From Thermocoleostomius sinensis A174 (GTDB taxonomy: Bacteria > Cyanobacteriota > Cyanobacteriia > Elainellales > Elainellaceae), in NCBI RefSeq assembly GCF_026802175.1, contig NZ_CP113797.1:558001-622000 (forward strand): a stretch of DNA of 64,000 nt, in the 5' to 3' direction. A program made the position numbers and the translations under genes. The notes under the pieces were generated by a model. The model searched no databases, was not told the DNA's origin, and saw nothing but the letters and a program-made list of their open reading frames with translations. Positions 46,132 to 54,884 of this stretch are shown here, one piece after another; positions within the stretch are counted from its first letter, which is position 1; each line of letters opens with the position of its first letter.

Positions 46132-46255
46132 TTGATTATGTGTGATTATACATCTCCCGAATCATGCCTTATCTTCTAGCCAAGATTGGCCGCGTTTTGT
46201 TACCAACTACACCACTGTGTAGGGGAATTGTGATTTTGTACCGAGTAATTTTAAA

Positions 46256-47623
46256 TCAGACTGGCTGCTGTCCCACTGCTTGGGTATATGCCAAATTTCC
46301 CAAAATGTAGGTGGCTTGCACCGCCCGATCGTCTCCTAAGATCATGAGAGCAAAGACCCGATCGGCTAGTTCTTCTAACGAGGTTGCTGTTGCAGTAGGA
46401 TTACGCACAGCCAGCAGAGGGGTGGGGCGTAGATCCAGCACAACAAAATCTGCCTCTTTACCTACTTCAAAATTGCCCAGGCGATCGTCTAGCATCAGCG
46501 CTCTTGCTCCTCCAAGTGTGGCAAGAAACAGAGCTTTGAAGGCAGATAGCTTTTGTCCACGCAATTGGGCTACCTTATAAGCCTCATTGGCGGTTTGCAG
46601 CAGCGAAAAACTGGTTCCGGCTCCCACATCCGTTCCAAATCCAACCTTAACGGGACTCTCGGCTGATTTGGCTCGCTCTAGGTTAAACAAGCCACTGCCC
46701 AAAAATAAGTTGGAAGTGGGACAAAAGGCGATCGCTGCTCGCGCTTCAGAGAGCCGTTGAAATTCGTCCTCGCGCAATTGCACCCCATGCGCAAACACCG
46801 ATCGCTCTCCCACTAACCCAGCGCGATCGTACACATCCAAGTACCCGGCTGCCTCTGGAAAAAGTTGTGCCACCAACTCCACTTCCTTCACATTCTCCGA
46901 CAGGTGCGTGTGCAAATATACATCAGGAAATTCTTGCAGCAAAGTTCCAGCCAAACGCAGTTGCGCTTCTGTGGAAGTGACAGCAAAACGGGGCGTAATA
47001 GCATAGCGCAGACGACCTCGCTTGTGCCATTTTTGAATCAACCGCTTACTCTCTTGATAAGCGGTTTCAGGCGTATCCGATAGAAAAGACGGCGCGTTGC
47101 GATCCATCAACACCTTGCCAGCAATCATGCAAAGGTTGCGCTGTTCTGCCGCTTCAAAGAATGCATCCACTGACTCTGGATAAACGGCCGTGAAGACCAG
47201 AGCCGTCGTTGTCCCATTTTTGAGCAATTCATCTAGAAAAATTGCGGCGATTTGTTGCGCATAGGATTTGTCTTGAAACTTTCCTTCTATAGGAAATACG
47301 TATTGATTTAACCACTCCAACAATTGCTCACCATAGGCTGCAATCATTTCGGTCTGTGGAAAATGAATATGGGTGTCAATAAAGCCTGGCAGAATTAGTT
47401 TATTGGTATAGGTTGTTACGGTCACATCAGCGTACTGAGCCTTCAGGGCTTCGTATGGTCCCAAATCTTTCACTCGCCCATTCTCTAGAATTAATAACCC
47501 GTCTGCAATGTACCGCACACACTCAGCTTCAGGCTGATAAAACGGATCTCCTATAAAATCAAGAAATGCAGAGCGAAAGGCTTGATAGCCAGAACTGTAG
47601 TCTGGTTGGCTGAAAGGAGACAT
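46256..47623 (-). CDS. guaD: Guanine deaminase
   Basis: A 455-residue amidohydrolase converting guanine to xanthine and ammonia. Metal ligands are in DTHIHFPQTEM (near 84) and HTHLSENVKEVE (near 240), the distal histidine in FAHGVQL, and the Asp in GFGTDVGAGTSFSLLQT (near 331). The guaD-specific CPTSNLFLGSGLF run is intact. It begins a probable minus-strand operon with the NCS2 permease (124 bases on) and the FAD subunit gene. Confidence 0.95.
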   Translation of the reverse strand: MSPFSQPDYSSGYQAFRSAFLDFIGDPFYQPEAECVRYIADGLLILENGRVKDLGPYEALKAQYADVTVTTYTNKLILPGFIDTHIHFPQTEMIAAYGEQLLEWLNQYVFPIEGKFQDKSYAQQIAAIFLDELLKNGTTTALVFTAVYPESVDAFFEAAEQRNLCMIAGKVLMDRNAPSFLSDTPETAYQESKRLIQKWHKRGRLRYAITPRFAVTSTEAQLRLAGTLLQEFPDVYLHTHLSENVKEVELVAQLFPEAAGYLDVYDRAGLVGERSVFAHGVQLREDEFQRLSEARAAIAFCPTSNLFLGSGLFNLERAKSAESPVKVGFGTDVGAGTSFSLLQTANEAYKVAQLRGQKLSAFKALFLATLGGARALMLDDRLGNFEVGKEADFVVLDLRPTPLLAVRNPTATATSLEELADRVFALMILGDDRAVQATYILGNLAYTQAVGQQPV

Positions 47624-47956
47624 AGGCTTAGGGGAAATGAATGCTCAACGACTATAAGGTTAAAGAAATTAAAGAAACAAGTATAAAGGGATTAGCCGAA
47701 TTGGTGAACCCTCTAAGCTCTCAAAGACTTTCACCAGTCGCACACAAAAATAACGCGAGGCTGTCAATCACCTCGCGCTTCAACCGTTGAGTAATAATTC
47801 TGTACTGATTCCACACTAGTTGCTGTCTCTTCATAAGATGTAAGCAGCAAATTTATTCGTGTCAATGTACATCACTGACAGTCAATTCTATTCAAATTCT
47901 GTTGTCAATCGTTATTTGTCGAATGATGTAGTAAAAGTCACAGGAATGTATAGATT
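47624..47956. other. Intergenic region upstream of guaD
   Basis: About 330 bases. They contain the guaD promoter region and a leftward terminator (47747-47777) serving the gene at 47957. No NtcA box of the GTA-N8-TAC form was found. A TGTCA...TGACA inverted repeat surrounding TGTACA lies near 47861-47881. Confidence 0.5.
47747..47777 (-). terminator. Rho-independent terminator, leftward
   Basis: On the minus strand, CGCGAGG (47777-47771) and CCTCGCG (47760-47754) form a perfect 7-bp stem with a 10-base loop, followed by TTATTTTTGT. It lies 180 bases past the stop of the 47957-48259 gene. Confidence 0.7.
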
Positions 47957-48259
47957 TTATTCAAACCAGGAATGGTTGGCTTCAAGTTGATAAAGTTCCT
48001 CTAACCAAGCCTTGACTTCTTCATTCGCGTGAGTTGGAAAAATTGGAGCATGGATTCCCTGTTGCCAGCCGTAAAAATACCACCAGTCTAAATCACCATA
48101 GTGTAAGTTAGGTTCATCCTCACTGAGGAAGTCGATCGCCTGTTGCCATAGCTCTTGCAATCGTTGCCAAATTCCCTTCGATGATTTCCGCTCAGCACAA
48201 GGTTGGTTATAGATTCGTTCCAATTCCATACGTACACGACGCTGTTCATCCATCTGCAT
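47957..48259 (-). CDS. Hypothetical Trp-rich small protein
   Basis: A 100-residue acidic protein rich in Trp and aromatic residues (LDWWYFYGWQQGIHAP, near 63-78) with helical flanks (LQELWQQAIDFLSEDE; VKAWLEELYQLEANHSW). I do not recognise the family. The start is ATG 48259, since GGAAGGTGAT lies 5-14 bases upstream; a GTG at 48268 overlaps that site. The terminator at 47747-47777 supports it as a transcribed unit. Confidence 0.65.
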   Translation of the reverse strand: MQMDEQRRVRMELERIYNQPCAERKSSKGIWQRLQELWQQAIDFLSEDEPNLHYGDLDWWYFYGWQQGIHAPIFPTHANEEVKAWLEELYQLEANHSWFE

Positions 48260-48706
48260 GAGGATCACCTTCCAATAACAATGCTGTTGTAAAAGTACCC
48301 ACAGCCCTCGCCGTTCCTACCTAATGCCTAACACTCACTAACAACTAACTATCATCAGCGCTATGAATGCTTCTGCTCAAACTTGTGTATTAGGTGCAGC
48401 TTACTAACACAGGCAAATGTAAGCTCATTGCAAAATTCCCTAAAGCGGGAGTCGCAGTAGCGAGGGAATGCCGTAACTTCCCCAATAATTAAGTTAAATG
48501 GAAGCAAACACAGCCAACCTCTCTCGTTTGGGTTAGAGCCAGTCAACCATACGGGTGATTTTTAGACAAATCTTTTGATACACATGATTTTCGCGATCGG
48601 TTAAATCGATTTTTGTTACTGCCTGTTACCCCGTGCTGCTGAGATCGTTGTGATGAGGGTGTGTTATGCTTAGCAGTCGTTAAAATTATTTCGATACAAA
48701 TTAACT
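48260..48706. other. Intergenic region
   Basis: About 450 bases between divergent genes. A 61-codon minus-strand frame (48361-48546) lacks a ribosome-binding site and recognisable sequence. I see nothing else beyond promoter-like AT-rich sequence. Confidence 0.4.
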
Positions 48707-49318
48707 GTGACAACGGTTGATCAGCCCTCCCTATTTTCTACTTTGCCACCACCTGTGCAATCGCCCAGTTCATTGATTGCGGGTTGCCCTCTGAGTGATG
48801 AAGCCCTGCAAACTTGGAAACAGCGAATTGTTACATTTCAGCACCACGTGCAAACGACTGGATCGGTACAGCAAGGCAATTTGTTTGATGATGTAACGCA
48901 GATCACTTTACCCGATTGGGTGAGGTCTGCGGAGGTCGATTCTGATAACATTGATCCATTCACACTACCGCAGCAAAACACGGAATTTTGGCGCTGGAAA
49001 ATCAATGATGTAGGGATTGCTGCGCTTTATTTTGTGATTGATTATCAAGCTACTCTCTTACTTTATGTTGGCGAAACGGTGAAATCTAACCAACGTTGGA
49101 AAGGAGAACACGATTGCAAGCGTTATCTGATGAATTACGTTTCTGCCCATCGATCGCTCAATCTCCCAGTGCAAGTCAATATTAGTTTTTGGGCAAAAGC
49201 TCCAGTGCAAACCCGACCCCGTCAACGGCTAGAATCGGCTCTCATCCGCAAGTGGCGATCGCCGTTTAATAAAGAAAACTGGGAGTTTTGGGGAACACCT
49301 TTTGTTGGAGGGAACTGA
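48707..49318 (+). CDS. GIY-YIG nuclease family protein
   Basis: A 203-residue protein. The N-terminal 95 residues are variable (Pro/Ser-rich start, then a helical part). The C-terminal domain is a diverged GIY-YIG fold: ALYFVIDYQATLLLYVGET (near 105-123) supplies the two strand motifs, then RWKGEHDCKRYL with the catalytic Arg region, ESALIRKWRSPFNKENW (near 177) with the conserved Glu and Asn. It is a solitary cyanobacterial type without phage or restriction neighbours, so its role is unknown. The start is GTG 48707; no clear Shine-Dalgarno. Confidence 0.8.
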   Translation: MTTVDQPSLFSTLPPPVQSPSSLIAGCPLSDEALQTWKQRIVTFQHHVQTTGSVQQGNLFDDVTQITLPDWVRSAEVDSDNIDPFTLPQQNTEFWRWKINDVGIAALYFVIDYQATLLLYVGETVKSNQRWKGEHDCKRYLMNYVSAHRSLNLPVQVNISFWAKAPVQTRPRQRLESALIRKWRSPFNKENWEFWGTPFVGGN

Positions 49319-49346
49319 AACTTTGAAAAAGTAAAGCATGAAAGAT

Positions 49347-49386
49347 GTGGGGTAGAAGCCGATGCGCACAGGCTCCTGCACCCCAC
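49347..49386. terminator. Hairpin between convergent genes
   Basis: GTGGGGT (49347-49353) and ACCCCAC (49380-49386) form a 7-bp stem with an inner AGCC/GGCT pairing, followed by TTCT. It lies between the GIY-YIG gene and the convergent 49450 gene and may end both transcripts; the T-run is weak. Confidence 0.5.
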
Positions 49387-49449
49387 TTCTCCATACTTCA
49401 TTGGTTTGGAATGACCTGAATGCCAAGCTGACAGTAATTGAGCAAAGTC

Positions 49450-49785
49450 TTAGTAGAGCGGAATCCCATTCGGATCAAAAGGCCAGTACGCACCAGCAGG
49501 AGGAGTAACCCATATTCCAGAAGGATTTAAATTTGGGTTAATCAGTAAATTATCTAGCTCCACACAGGCAGCTTGACTGCCCTGCCAACACGCAACTCTA
49601 AGTTGCTGATCCCGCAGCATCAAATCGTTAATAAATTGATCAGTGTCCCGCTGAATTTGACCTACACCACGCAACAAATCGTTTAGTTCGGGATTGGTCG
49701 TTTGTGCATAAGAGACAGGTGCAAAAATTGTCAGACTAAGGGACAGACTAACGAAAGCCATTGCTGATGAAAAAGCCTTAATCAT
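49450..49785 (-). CDS. Small exported hypothetical protein
   Basis: A 111-residue protein with a clear signal peptide (MIKAFSSAMAFVSLSLSLTI..., cleavage near SYA-QTT). The mature part of about 83 residues has a helix (ELNDLLRGVGQIQRDTDQFI), two cysteines that could form a disulfide (ACWQGSQAACVEL) and a Pro/Asn-rich end (GAYWPFDPNGIPLY). A GGAGG Shine-Dalgarno lies nine bases before ATG 49785. Probably periplasmic or secreted; family not recognised. Divergent from the RTX gene. Confidence 0.75.
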   Translation of the reverse strand: MIKAFSSAMAFVSLSLSLTIFAPVSYAQTTNPELNDLLRGVGQIQRDTDQFINDLMLRDQQLRVACWQGSQAACVELDNLLINPNLNPSGIWVTPPAGAYWPFDPNGIPLY

Positions 49786-49851
49786 GGTATTTCTACCTCC
49801 AATTATCGAATAGAATAAGTGAACAGACTTTGCAATAATTTCTAGAATTAC

Positions 49852-49917
49852 GAGGAGATTTTGCTGAGTAATATTTTCTGCAAAATCTTCTTACCTATTA
49901 AGATAGAATGCTATCTT
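49852..49917. repeat. Two tandem hairpins upstream of the RTX gene
   Basis: First: AGATTTTGC (49856) with GCAAAATCT (49880), a perfect 9-bp stem extended by GU and GC pairs to 49852-49892. Second: AAGATAG (49900) with CTATCTT (49911), 7 bp around AATG. They lie in the divergent region between the exported-protein gene and the RTX gene, possibly in the RTX leader. Confidence 0.55.
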
Positions 49918-50033
49918 CGGGAGCGTATTCACGTTTTATGCGGTTTTTTGCAGTTTTAGGTATCTGCGTCCCTAAACTTACCTGAAGTCTTCTAAACTTA
50001 ACTTGACAGTCCATAGCGTCGGGAGGAACTATT

Positions 50034-51182
50034 TTGCGCCAGATTGATACTTCAACTCAAGCAACCAACTTAAATAGTTTTGTGCCACCTCAAACCGAGT
50101 TTGTCACCGCCAATATCATTGACGATTTATTGGGGGGAGGCTCGGTTGATGGCATTATCCGCAATGGCACAAGCGCCGATGAGGTATTGCGAGGCACCAA
50201 TCGGCGCGATCGACTGAATGGCGGCGGCGGCGATGACGAAATCTTTGGTCGGGGTGCTAGCGATACCCTCGATGGTGGAAGTGGTGACGATGAAATTGAA
50301 GGGGGAGATGGCAACGATCGCATCCGGGGAGGACGAGGCAATGATGAAATTCAAGGGGATAGCGGTGATGACGAAATTAGAGGGGACAGTGGCGATGACG
50401 AAATCAATGGCAATGCAGGCAATGATGAGATTCAAGGCGATGGTGGCGACGATCGCATTCGTGGCGATGCAGGTGACGACGAGATTCAAGGCAACAGCGG
50501 TAATGATCGATTATTTGGTGGTAAAGGCAGTGACACGCTTCGGGGTGGCGACGGTAACGATGAAATTCGGGGAGATGCAGGCGATGACACGCTTCGGGGA
50601 GATGCAGGCAATGACACGCTCAGCGGTGGCAGCGGTAATGACTTGATACAAGGAGATAGTGGCGACGATGAGTTGGCAGGTGGCAATGGTAATGACACTT
50701 TAGACGGTGGCACTGGAGCCGATCGCCTCAGAGGACGCAAAGGCAACGATGAATTGCTGGGACAGGAAGGCAATGATTTGCTGATTGGCGATGCTGGCAA
50801 CGATCGCTTAGACGGTGGCGATGGTAGAGATACGCTACAAGGCCGCGCAGGACAAGACACATTGACAGGGGGGGGCGGCAATGACTTATTGTCCGGCGAT
50901 CGCGGCGATGATTTGCTGCTGGGCGGTGCCGGTCAAGATCGAATGCAGGGCGGTGGCAATCAAGATACATTTGGTTTGCAAATAGGTAAGGGGTTTGCCC
51001 TGATTGTAGATTTTCGACCAGGGCAAGATCGATTGGGTCTTACGGATACGCTCACCTTCAGTCGGCTGACCTTCTCACAGCGACGTACCGCAGCGGTTAT
51101 TCGGTTTCAGGACGATAAACTAGCTGAGCTAGAAGGCATCACTGCCAGTACGCTCACTCCCAACGATTTTGTGTTTATCTAA
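50034..51182 (+). CDS. RTX (hemolysin-type) calcium-binding repeat protein
   Basis: A 382-residue acidic protein. Residues about 43-312 form 30 consecutive nonapeptides of the type LxGGxGNDx (for example GGSGDDEIEGGDGNDRI) with no break in phase. These fold into a calcium-filled parallel beta roll. The C-terminal 70 residues (FGLQIGKGFALIVDFRPGQD onward) match the usual RTX capping/secretion end. There is no N-terminal signal peptide, as expected for type I secretion, but no secretion genes are adjacent. The start is TTG 50034, chosen because GGAGG sits seven bases upstream. No enzymatic domain is present. Confidence 0.88.
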   Translation: MRQIDTSTQATNLNSFVPPQTEFVTANIIDDLLGGGSVDGIIRNGTSADEVLRGTNRRDRLNGGGGDDEIFGRGASDTLDGGSGDDEIEGGDGNDRIRGGRGNDEIQGDSGDDEIRGDSGDDEINGNAGNDEIQGDGGDDRIRGDAGDDEIQGNSGNDRLFGGKGSDTLRGGDGNDEIRGDAGDDTLRGDAGNDTLSGGSGNDLIQGDSGDDELAGGNGNDTLDGGTGADRLRGRKGNDELLGQEGNDLLIGDAGNDRLDGGDGRDTLQGRAGQDTLTGGGGNDLLSGDRGDDLLLGGAGQDRMQGGGNQDTFGLQIGKGFALIVDFRPGQDRLGLTDTLTFSRLTFSQRRTAAVIRFQDDKLAELEGITASTLTPNDFVFI

Positions 51183-51338
51183 CCTAAATATCAAATAGCT
51201 TCTCTCCTTCCTCCCACATCAGTTAAAATAAACAGCCTCTCATCAAATCAAGGATGGTATTAACAATCCGTAAAATCAGTTAGTAAGAAGCCGTCGTTAC
51301 CGCTTTAACCAGTTCACAATCAACTCATAATCAATCGA

Positions 51339-52196
51339 ATGATCAATCGAACGATGCACATTACTCGATCTCGCTTTCTACGCCAGTGGGCGCTTGGGTT
51401 GCTCAGCTTTATTTGCGTACTAACCTTTGCGGCCTGTGGCTCTGGTACCCCCTCTACAAATACCCCTAACCCTGCTGATACAGGGGAAACCTCTGGAAAC
51501 ACGACCCTCAGAGTGGCGCTTGATCCAACTTTTCCTCCGTTTCAAACTACAACCAGCGGTGGTGGGTTTGAAGGTTTTGATATTGATTTAATCAACGCGA
51601 TCGCCGAAGCCGAAGGGTTAACCTTAGACATGCAAGGACTGCCGTTTGATGGCATCATTCCGGCATTGCAAGCAGGTACAGTCGATCTCACCATCAGCAC
51701 CATGACAATCACGCCCGAACGGGCCCAAGTGGTAGATTTTTCTCGTCCTTACTTTAAATCAGGACAGGCAATCGCTGTGCAAGAGTCTAACTCGGATATC
51801 ACGTCCTACGACGCCCTCGCTGGCAAACGTATCGCCGTACAAATTGGCACTGTTGGGGCCGATCAAGCCAATAAGGCCAACGCCGCTGATGTCCGTACGT
51901 TTGACAACACTCCCCTGGCCCTACAAGAACTTGCAAATGGCAATGTCGATGCCGTAATTGGCGATGCTCCGGTGATTCTTTACGCGATTAAATCCGGTAG
52001 TGCCTCGGGTATTAAAGTCGCTGGAGAATTGTTAACCGAAGAATATTACGGTATTGCAGCACCCAAAAACTCGCCTAACCTAGAAGCGATCAATGCTGGC
52101 TTAGCCACGCTCCTAGAGAACGGTACGTACAGAGAGATTTACCAAAAGTGGTTTAGTGGCGAACCATCTGAATTACCAGAACAAGCTCCAATTTAG
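51339..52196 (+). CDS. Amino-acid ABC transporter substrate-binding lipoprotein
   Basis: A 285-residue family 3 solute-binding protein. It has a lipoprotein signal ending in LTFAACGSG (lipid-modified Cys near 32), then a Thr/Pro/Asn linker and the binding domain: LRVALDPTFPPFQTT, FEGFDIDLINAIAEAEG and the signature VDLTISTMTITPERAQVVDFS. It delivers a polar amino acid, probably glutamine or a basic amino acid, to the permease encoded 69 bases downstream. Another in-frame ATG lies at 51354. The ATPase subunit is not adjacent. Confidence 0.92.
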   Translation: MINRTMHITRSRFLRQWALGLLSFICVLTFAACGSGTPSTNTPNPADTGETSGNTTLRVALDPTFPPFQTTTSGGGFEGFDIDLINAIAEAEGLTLDMQGLPFDGIIPALQAGTVDLTISTMTITPERAQVVDFSRPYFKSGQAIAVQESNSDITSYDALAGKRIAVQIGTVGADQANKANAADVRTFDNTPLALQELANGNVDAVIGDAPVILYAIKSGSASGIKVAGELLTEEYYGIAAPKNSPNLEAINAGLATLLENGTYREIYQKWFSGEPSELPEQAPI

Positions 52197-52265
52197 GTAA
52201 TCAGTAATCGGTAATCGGCGACTCCCCACTCCCGACTCTCCACCCCCACTCCCTATTCTCAACTC

Positions 52266-52973
52266 GTGCTACAAGCGTTAGACATCATTGCTAATGCGCT
52301 GCCCACTCTGTTGCAAGGCGCATTGATTACTCTACAACTCACCGCCATTTCCATCGCCTTCGGTCTAGTAGCGGGTTCTCTAATTGGCATTGCTCGACTG
52401 GCTCCATCGCCGTTGATTCGGGTTTTGGCTAGAATCTATGTCGATTTTTTTCGAGGTACGCCGCTGTTGGTGCAAATTTTCATGATTTACTTTGGCATTC
52501 CCGCCTTGGTGCGATCGTTGGGATTGTCCTTTACTTTCAACCAGTGGACAGCCGCGGTCATCGCTCTCAGTCTAAATAGTGCCGCCTACATTGCCGAAAT
52601 TGTTCGCGCTGGCATTCAATCGATCGAATTAGGTCAACGGGAAGCCTCAGAATCCCTAGGGCTTGACCCTGTTCAAACCATGCGCTACATCATCTTTCCA
52701 CAAGCTTTCCGTCGCATGATTCCGCCTCTGGGTAATGAATTCATTAGTATGCTCAAAGATACTAGTCTTGTAGCGGTGATTGGCTTTGAAGAACTGTTTC
52801 GGCGCGGTCAGCTTGTTGTTGCCCAAAACTTTCGAGCCTTCGAGATTTACTTTGCTGTTGCTCTGGTCTACCTCACCCTCACCCTGCTCTCTTCCCAAAT
52901 CTTTAGCCTATTGGAATGGTGGATGAACCCGATCGAACGCCTCAAACGCCGTCCTATTGGCGATCGAGGATAG
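52266..52973 (+). CDS. Polar amino-acid ABC transporter permease (HisM/GlnP type)
   Basis: A 235-residue membrane permease with about five hydrophobic helices and the EAA loop IELGQREASESLGLDPVQTM (near 120), which contacts the ATPase. The DFFRGTPLLVQIFMIYFGIP motif (near 61-80) is typical. The start is GTG 52266. It pairs with the upstream substrate-binding protein; no amino-acid-type ATPase gene follows, so the ATPase must be encoded elsewhere or be shared. Confidence 0.93.
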   Translation: MLQALDIIANALPTLLQGALITLQLTAISIAFGLVAGSLIGIARLAPSPLIRVLARIYVDFFRGTPLLVQIFMIYFGIPALVRSLGLSFTFNQWTAAVIALSLNSAAYIAEIVRAGIQSIELGQREASESLGLDPVQTMRYIIFPQAFRRMIPPLGNEFISMLKDTSLVAVIGFEELFRRGQLVVAQNFRAFEIYFAVALVYLTLTLLSSQIFSLLEWWMNPIERLKRRPIGDRG

Positions 52974-53101
52974 GGGAAGGGGACAGGGAGTCGGGAGTAG
53001 AAAATCGGGAATCGGGGAGAGATTGATTCATCTGCTTATCCACCCGAATCCTTGAAACTGTAAAATAGTTGGAATCGCTCCAAAGAGGCCGAGTTCAGAT
53101 C

Positions 53102-53689
53102 ATGACCCACTCTACCGACATTAAGACGTTAGGACAATGGATGGCAGCAGATTTCAGCAACCAAGAGCAGGCGTTTGAAAATCCGCCTTTTTTTGCGCAC
53201 ATTCGTGTCTGTATGCGCCCACTGCCAATCGAGCTATTGTCGGGAATTAGCTTTTTTGTCGAACAGGCCTATGATTACATGCTGAATGTACCCTATCGCG
53301 TGCGGGTACTAAAACTGATTGAACAGAGCGATCGCATTGCCATCGAGAACTATGTGTTAAAAGATGAAAAGCCGTTTTATGGAGCATCTCGCGATTTGCC
53401 TCGACTACACACTCTCACGGCGGATAACTTAGAAAAGTTGCCAGGTTGCAACATGCTAGTAGAGTGGACTGGGCAAAGCTTCCTGGGACAGGTTGAGCCG
53501 GGCAAGGCTTGTATGGTTATGCGGAAAGGAAAAACCACCTACCTTGACAGCAAATTTGAGATCGATGCCCAAAAATTTATTAGTTGGGATCGCGGCTTAG
53601 ATCCAGAAACTGATGAATTGGTTTGGGGGTCAGTAGCAGGGCCATTTCAGTTTGTGCGCTGGTCAACGTTTGCCGATGAAGTGCAATGA
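53102..53689 (+). CDS. CpcT/CpeT family phycobiliprotein lyase
   Basis: A 195-residue lipocalin-like chromophore lyase of the CpcT/CpeT family, which attaches or handles bilins on phycobiliprotein beta subunits. Conserved parts are LGQWMAADFSNQEQAFENPP, EQAYDYMLNVPYRVRVLKL and the late CNMLVEWTGQSFLGQVEPGK and FQFVRWS. I use ATG 53102 because the domain starts there, although the frame opens at 53069. It is not in a phycobilisome cluster; it sits between two transporter pairs. Confidence 0.88.
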   Translation: MTHSTDIKTLGQWMAADFSNQEQAFENPPFFAHIRVCMRPLPIELLSGISFFVEQAYDYMLNVPYRVRVLKLIEQSDRIAIENYVLKDEKPFYGASRDLPRLHTLTADNLEKLPGCNMLVEWTGQSFLGQVEPGKACMVMRKGKTTYLDSKFEIDAQKFISWDRGLDPETDELVWGSVAGPFQFVRWSTFADEVQ

Positions 53690-53836
53690 CGACAAGCTAG
53701 AGAGCAACCTTGGTTTCTATCATTGGATAAACCTAATTTGGGCAGATTCCGGCTTTCGTCCGGTATGATGTCAGGATAATGACCATTTTACTGTTGATTT
53801 TCTAGCCCTCACCTAACCTTTCCATCGATCGGTGTC

Positions 53837-54760
53837 ATGAAAAAAATTCGTCGTTTATTGCTCTTGCCGCTCCTGGCTATCTTCACAGCTGGCGTGTTGA
53901 TTGCATGTGCGGGTGGCGGAACCAACAGCGCCAACCCAACTATTCGAGTGGGTTCCAAAGACTTTACAGAGCAGTTCATTATTGGTGAAATGTATGCTCT
54001 GGCGTTGGAGCAAGCTGGGTTTCAAGTCGATCGAAAACTGAATTTGGGAGGTACACCCGTTGCCCAGGCTTCCCTTGAAAGCGGCGAGATTGATCTCTAT
54101 CCAGAATATACGGGGACGGGGCTTCTGACGGTATTGAAGTTGCCAACCAATACCGATCAACAGGCAGTATTTGAGCAGGTATCTCAGGGCTACAAGGAGC
54201 AATTTAACCTGGTTTGGCTAGATCCCGCTCCTATGAATAATACCCAAGCCCTAGCCATGACGCAGGAAGGATCGCAACGCTTGGGAATTACATCCATTTC
54301 AGAGATGGTCGCTAAAGCGGATCAGGTAACCATGATTGGCCCACCGGAGTTTGAAGCCCGAGAGGATGGACTTCCCGGGATCAAAGCCAAATATGGAGAC
54401 TTTACCTTGAAGGCTTATAAAGCCGTTGATCCGGGCTTGAAATATAAAGGGTTGACGGATGGCGAAGCTGATGTGGCAGTGGCTTTTGGGACGGATGGCG
54501 AAATCAGTGCTTTTAATCTAGTGGTCCTAGAGGACGATCAAGGGTTGTTTCCTCCCTATCAAGTAGCTCCGGTAGTGCGACAGGAAGCACTGGATGCTAA
54601 TCCAGGTATTGCCGATGCATTAAATGCACTTGCGCCCAAATTAACCAACGAAACGATGCAGCGTCTCAATTATGAAGTTAGCGGCAATCAACGCGAGCCT
54701 GCTGAGGTGGCTAGAGAATTTCTCACTCAAGAAGGGTTGATATCAAAGGTGCATCGGTAA
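53837..54760 (+). CDS. Osmoprotectant (OpuC/OsmF-type) substrate-binding lipoprotein
   Basis: A 307-residue lipoprotein. The signal ends GVLIACAGG (Cys near 24). The binding domain belongs to the OpuAC/OsmF family: RVGSKDFTEQFIIGEMYALA, then LESGEIDLYPEYTGTGLL, and the late PPYQVAPVVRQEAL. Such proteins bind glycine betaine, choline or related solutes. The ATPase gene follows 124 bases later. The permease gene expected in this system is absent. Confidence 0.92.
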   Translation: MKKIRRLLLLPLLAIFTAGVLIACAGGGTNSANPTIRVGSKDFTEQFIIGEMYALALEQAGFQVDRKLNLGGTPVAQASLESGEIDLYPEYTGTGLLTVLKLPTNTDQQAVFEQVSQGYKEQFNLVWLDPAPMNNTQALAMTQEGSQRLGITSISEMVAKADQVTMIGPPEFEAREDGLPGIKAKYGDFTLKAYKAVDPGLKYKGLTDGEADVAVAFGTDGEISAFNLVVLEDDQGLFPPYQVAPVVRQEALDANPGIADALNALAPKLTNETMQRLNYEVSGNQREPAEVAREFLTQEGLISKVHR

Positions 54761-54884
54761 TGGGCACCGGCAATAGATGAACGATGAACTGCGTTGATTA
54801 TCTAAGTTGTTTGCTGGCCAACTTGATCGGTTTGGCGGCCCGACTGCTGTCACTCCTCTCCATTTCTAGTTTTGGAGCGTCCCT

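Noticed and set aside
48361-48546. 61-codon minus-strand frame
   Set aside because: No ribosome-binding site and no recognisable sequence.
50218-50646. 142-codon repetitive plus-strand frame and opposite-strand repetitive frames; repeat pattern superficially like a CRISPR
   Set aside because: These are shadows of the 27-base periodicity of the RTX gene; there are no spacers or cas genes.
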